Positions 61,003 through 64,000 of a stretch of 64,000 nt of DNA are shown here, piece after piece. The stretch's first letter is position 1, and each line of letters begins with the position of its first letter. The notes beneath the pieces were generated by a model. It saw only the letters and a list, made by a program, of their open reading frames with translations, was not told the origin of the DNA and ran no database searches. The DNA lies in contig NZ_JAQOSO010000096.1 in the NCBI RefSeq assembly GCF_030068505.1, positions 88,242 to 152,241 of the forward strand, in the 5' to 3' direction. Both the position numbers and the translations under genes were made by a program. Origin of the DNA: Roseofilum capinflatum BLCC-M114 (GTDB lineage Bacteria; Cyanobacteriota; Cyanobacteriia; Cyanobacteriales; Desertifilaceae).

Positions 61003-64000
61003 ATGGATTTCATTACTCAACCCAAGGCTCGGTTAATCGGTTCTACGGCTTTGTTAGCCGGAGGAACGGTGTGTGGGGGTGTCTTGGGCACTTCCGTGGC
61101 TTCCGTGGTTGCGGGGATTATTGCTAATGATGTGATACCCCAGCACATGGAGAATCTGACGGTGCGGTTGCGGGATAGTCGGGGGCAATTGCATAATCAT
61201 GATTTAGCGGAAGCGGTGGGGCTGGCTATAGGGCTGCTGATTAAAGCCAGAGCAGAGGCGGGAACCTATCCGGGATCGAAGAAGGGGCTGGTATCCCTGG
61301 CTGAATATACTGTCAAACACTGGAAAACCATCGCTAAAGACTTAGAAAATCAGAAAAATGAGAAATTTGACCTGATTCAGGATAGCCAGGTTTTGGGCTT
61401 ATTTAGCCAGGCTCTAGGTCAGAAACCCGTGAAGGTGTTGACGGAGCCGGATTGGTTGGCATTATTGCATGAATTGTGCGATCGCCTGCATCAGGAACAT
61501 TTGGACAGACAGGAATATGTGTTTCAGTATGGCTTCAATGGATTAGATTTTGCCGTTCCTGCTGCTCTGTTCCCTACCATTAAATGTCATCTTCCCCCTG
61601 AAGATGTATTAAAAAAATTGGCAACAGAGTTAGATGAAAAGTTTGCTTTTGCTTTGCAAGAGGTGTTAAAAGCCGATTTTGATAAGGGGGGCAAAGCCTT
61701 TGGGAAGTTTACCATAGCCATGTTGGGAGCAATTCACAACGGGTTGCAGCAGGTGCAGGTTTCCCAGGAAAAGCAAGAGCAGTTGAACCAAGCATTAGCA
61801 AAATTGGGGGAGCTTCAGCAGGACTTAGCCAGGAATGAGGCGCGGTTTCGGCAGTTATCCGAGCAGTTGGGTGTGGGGATAGAGGTGATTTTAGGGGAAA
61901 TTGGCATTACTCAGGATATCCTCAGCCGCTTGCGGGGATGGTTATATGGTGAATTAAGTCAGATTGGCAAAACATTGGCAGAGATTCAAGATATTGCCAG
62001 TGACAATAGCAGAAAGCTTGATGATTTGCTCGACAGAGTTGGGACATTGACACCCACACCCCAACCGGAAAGCACTTCATCTGTTTTCGGGGATGCTTTG
62101 CCTCAGATTAATGATTGGCAAGAGAGAGAAGAATTAGCCACAATTCATAGATGGTTGGATAATGGAAATCGGAAATTAGGGATTATTGTCGGCATAGCGG
62201 GGATGGGGAAAACTGCCCTCGCGGTCAAGGTATGTCTAGAGCGCCAGGATTTTGTCGGTAAATATTGGGCAGAGTTGGGGAATCCTCCTCTGTTTTCGAT
62301 TTGGGCAAAGCAGGTTTTGCGAGAGTTGGTGGGGGTATCCCAAGACATTTTAGAAAACACGCTCGATACTCAGTTATCGAAAATGCTCGTCGAGAAGTTA
62401 CAACAGAAGCGATTTTTGCTGGTGTTGGATAACTTTGAGTCAGTAGTCAAGAATGAGGACTATTTAGAATTTTTGCAACGCTGTTTACGGTGTTTAACAA
62501 CTGGCGATCAGACAGAGATTTTGGTGACGACGCAGGTTGAACCTCAATTATCCTGGATACACACCCCCCAGATATTGCCTTTAAAATTCGGATTATCGAA
62601 ATCAAAAGGAGCGCAGTTGTTAGCAGCGCGGGGAGTTGAGGGAACCGATGAGGAACGGGAGCAATTTTCCCAGAAAGTAAGCGGACATCCGTTAACGTTA
62701 AGTCTAGCGGGAGGGATGTTAAGCACTCAGAGAGGAGATGAGCGGATAACCTTGGCTGAGTTAACGACAGATATTAGTCAAGCAATACAGCAGCTTAAAG
62801 GAAGGCATCGCGAAGAAGAAAATGTGCCGTTACTGGTCGTTTTGGATCGGTGCTGGAGTTGTGTATCTCCAGTTTGGCAAGAGCGGTTATTGCTGCTTAC
62901 GGTATTGCGCCAAGGGTTTGATCGCCCTCTGGTCGAAGCGATAGTCAGAGGGAGTATTGGAGATGAGGAACTGCCTAATTTAGCGATTCAAGGGTTTCTG
63001 GTGGCTTTGGAGAAAAAAGACAAGGAAAAGCTACAACGCTACGAGTTTCAACCGTTTATTTTGCAGTATTTGCGGTGTCGTGTTGAGGATGTAAGAGAAG
63101 CGCACAAGCGAGCAGTGGAGGTGTATCGCAGTCGGTGTGAAATGCCGGAAGATTGGAAAACGGCAACGGTTGAGGATGTGCAGGATTATTTGGAGTTGTT
63201 TTATCATCTGTGCCAGTTGGGAGAGTATGAACAGGCATTTGATGTGATTTACAGTAATCCAAGTCAAAAAGAATCAGTAACCAAGTTCTTGCATATACGG
63301 GGTTACAACGCCCTACTCATTGAACTATATCTGCAATTAGTGCCCCATTTACCCAACCAGCAAGACTGGCGCTATCCTGCCTCTTTGACAAGCTTAGGCA
63401 ACGCTTACCATTCCCAAGGAGACGACGAAAGCGCTATATCCTACCACCAGCAGTCTCTGAAAATCTCTCAACAAATCCGCGATCGCTCTGGCATTGCCAC
63501 TTCTTTCAACAACTTAGGCAGTGCTTACTATTTCCAAGGAGACTACCGAAAAGCTATGTTCTACCACCACAAGTCTCTGACAATAACAAGAAAAATTGGC
63601 GATCGCTCTGGCATTGCCACTTCTTTGATGAACTTAGGCAGTGCTTACTATTCCCAAGGAGACTACGAAAGAGCCATATCCTTCCACCAGCAGTCTCTGG
63701 AAATTAAACAAGAAATCGGCGATCGCTCTGGCATTGCCAATTCTTTCAACAACTTAGGCAACGTTTACTATGCCCAAGGAGACTACGAAAGAGCCATATC
63801 CTATGATCAGCAGTCTCTGGAAATCAAACGAGAAATTGGCGATCGCTCTGGCATTGCCTCTTCTTTGGTCAACTTAGGCAGTGCTTACCATTCCCAAGGA
63901 GACTACGAAAGTGCCATATCCTTCTACCAGCAGTCTCTGGAAATCTTTCAACAAATCGGCGATCGCTCTGGCATTGCCTCTTCTTTGGGCAACTTAGGCA
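61003..64000 (+). CDS. STAND NTPase with N-terminal hydrophobic segment and C-terminal TPRs (runs off the window)
   Basis: The frame is open from the ATG at 61003 to the edge (999 codons, C-terminus missing). Near the start, residues 14-40 form a Gly-rich hydrophobic segment (LLAGGTVCGGVLGTSVASVVAGIIA). A helical region with coiled coil spans about 200-340. The NB-ARC-type NTPase begins at about residue 390: Walker A is GIVGIAGMGKTALAVKV-like (KLGIIVGIAGMGKTALA), Walker B is FLLVLDNFES, and sensor-like ILVTTQVEP and SGHPLTLSLAGG (GxP motif) follow. From about residue 790, five or more kinesin-light-chain-like TPRs repeat every 40 residues (SGIATSLMNLGSAYYSQGDY). The layout is that of bacterial NLR-like signalling or defence proteins; the trigger and effector action are unproven. 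Confidence 0.88.
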   Translation, partial: MDFITQPKARLIGSTALLAGGTVCGGVLGTSVASVVAGIIANDVIPQHMENLTVRLRDSRGQLHNHDLAEAVGLAIGLLIKARAEAGTYPGSKKGLVSLAEYTVKHWKTIAKDLENQKNEKFDLIQDSQVLGLFSQALGQKPVKVLTEPDWLALLHELCDRLHQEHLDRQEYVFQYGFNGLDFAVPAALFPTIKCHLPPEDVLKKLATELDEKFAFALQEVLKADFDKGGKAFGKFTIAMLGAIHNGLQQVQVSQEKQEQLNQALAKLGELQQDLARNEARFRQLSEQLGVGIEVILGEIGITQDILSRLRGWLYGELSQIGKTLAEIQDIASDNSRKLDDLLDRVGTLTPTPQPESTSSVFGDALPQINDWQEREELATIHRWLDNGNRKLGIIVGIAGMGKTALAVKVCLERQDFVGKYWAELGNPPLFSIWAKQVLRELVGVSQDILENTLDTQLSKMLVEKLQQKRFLLVLDNFESVVKNEDYLEFLQRCLRCLTTGDQTEILVTTQVEPQLSWIHTPQILPLKFGLSKSKGAQLLAARGVEGTDEEREQFSQKVSGHPLTLSLAGGMLSTQRGDERITLAELTTDISQAIQQLKGRHREEENVPLLVVLDRCWSCVSPVWQERLLLLTVLRQGFDRPLVEAIVRGSIGDEELPNLAIQGFLVALEKKDKEKLQRYEFQPFILQYLRCRVEDVREAHKRAVEVYRSRCEMPEDWKTATVEDVQDYLELFYHLCQLGEYEQAFDVIYSNPSQKESVTKFLHIRGYNALLIELYLQLVPHLPNQQDWRYPASLTSLGNAYHSQGDDESAISYHQQSLKISQQIRDRSGIATSFNNLGSAYYFQGDYRKAMFYHHKSLTITRKIGDRSGIATSLMNLGSAYYSQGDYERAISFHQQSLEIKQEIGDRSGIANSFNNLGNVYYAQGDYERAISYDQQSLEIKREIGDRSGIASSLVNLGSAYHSQGDYESAISFYQQSLEIFQQIGDRSGIASSLGNLG

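Noticed and set aside
60721..61020. 99-codon reverse-strand ORF
   Set aside because: Unusual composition, no ribosome binding site, no motif, and it overlaps the STAND gene start.
63421..64000. Tandem DNA repeat or CRISPR
   Set aside because: The 120-bp period is the coding of 40-residue TPR units in one open frame.

Overview
The window is chromosomal DNA of a cyanobacterium. The evidence is very frequent HIP1 octamers (GCGATCGC), NDH-1 genes ndhF and ndhD, magnesium chelatase chlI, the bicarbonate transporters SbtA (with its PII-like partner SbtB) and BicA, xisH/xisI, several cyanobacterial DUF families, and heptanucleotide tandem repeats of the STRR type between genes. The gene set fits a filamentous non-heterocystous (Oscillatoriales-like) strain, but the genus cannot be fixed from sequence alone.

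Layout. 1-2.7 kb: the edge of an AAA ATPase, then a DUF751/rbfA/GH3 glucosidase cluster. 2.8-8.4 kb: a radA locus whose ends are duplicated. One copy of the radA 5' end lies upstream, beyond a methyltransferase gene. Two extra copies of the radA 3' end lie downstream, each after a cargo module (xisHI; vapBC-like), followed by brnTA and a broken antitoxin copy. One toxin gene is split by a 139-bp element with a TA target duplication. 8.4-12.2 kb: ndhD and ndhF. 12.4-19.3 kb: an ArnT-like glycosyltransferase, a very large MFS/HEAT/cyclic-nucleotide-binding protein, a redoxin and hemC. 19.4-27.8 kb: two large membrane-anchored beta-sandwich proteins (one with WD40 repeats, one with four Cys-paired modules) around an AT-rich polysaccharide pyruvyl transferase gene, then an SLH-glycosidase. 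27.9-29.0 kb: no protein gene, but three tandem copies of a 278-nt conserved unit. Each copy has its own sigma70-type promoter and a compensating base-pair change in a long closing helix. This is the best candidate in the window for an undescribed RNA.

29-41 kb: a chemoreceptor, an AGCS symporter, small membrane proteins, a GT2-TPR protein, two DUF1400 proteins, chlI, and tsf/rpsB. 41.4-46.2 kb: an inorganic-carbon uptake cluster (sbtB, sbtA, a PsiE-like protein, bicA) with conspicuous inverted repeats upstream of bicA. 46.3-49.6 kb: a tight reverse-strand operon GT2-ispE-DUF3082-GluR0-type glutamate-gated channel. 49.6-61 kb: a truncated Uma2 nuclease, a LOG-like protein, a sodium:solute symporter, an RTX protein, an MscS-DEP channel, mtnA, and an NCS1 transporter fused to a histidine kinase. 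From 61.0 kb to the edge: a STAND NTPase with an N-terminal glycine-rich hydrophobic segment and C-terminal TPRs repeated exactly every 120 bp.

Four copies of a 117-139 bp TA-flanked element with sub-palindromic ends are scattered through the window, along with other small inverted-repeat elements. Two small palindromes sit in frame inside one large coding region. No tRNA, rRNA or CRISPR array was seen.
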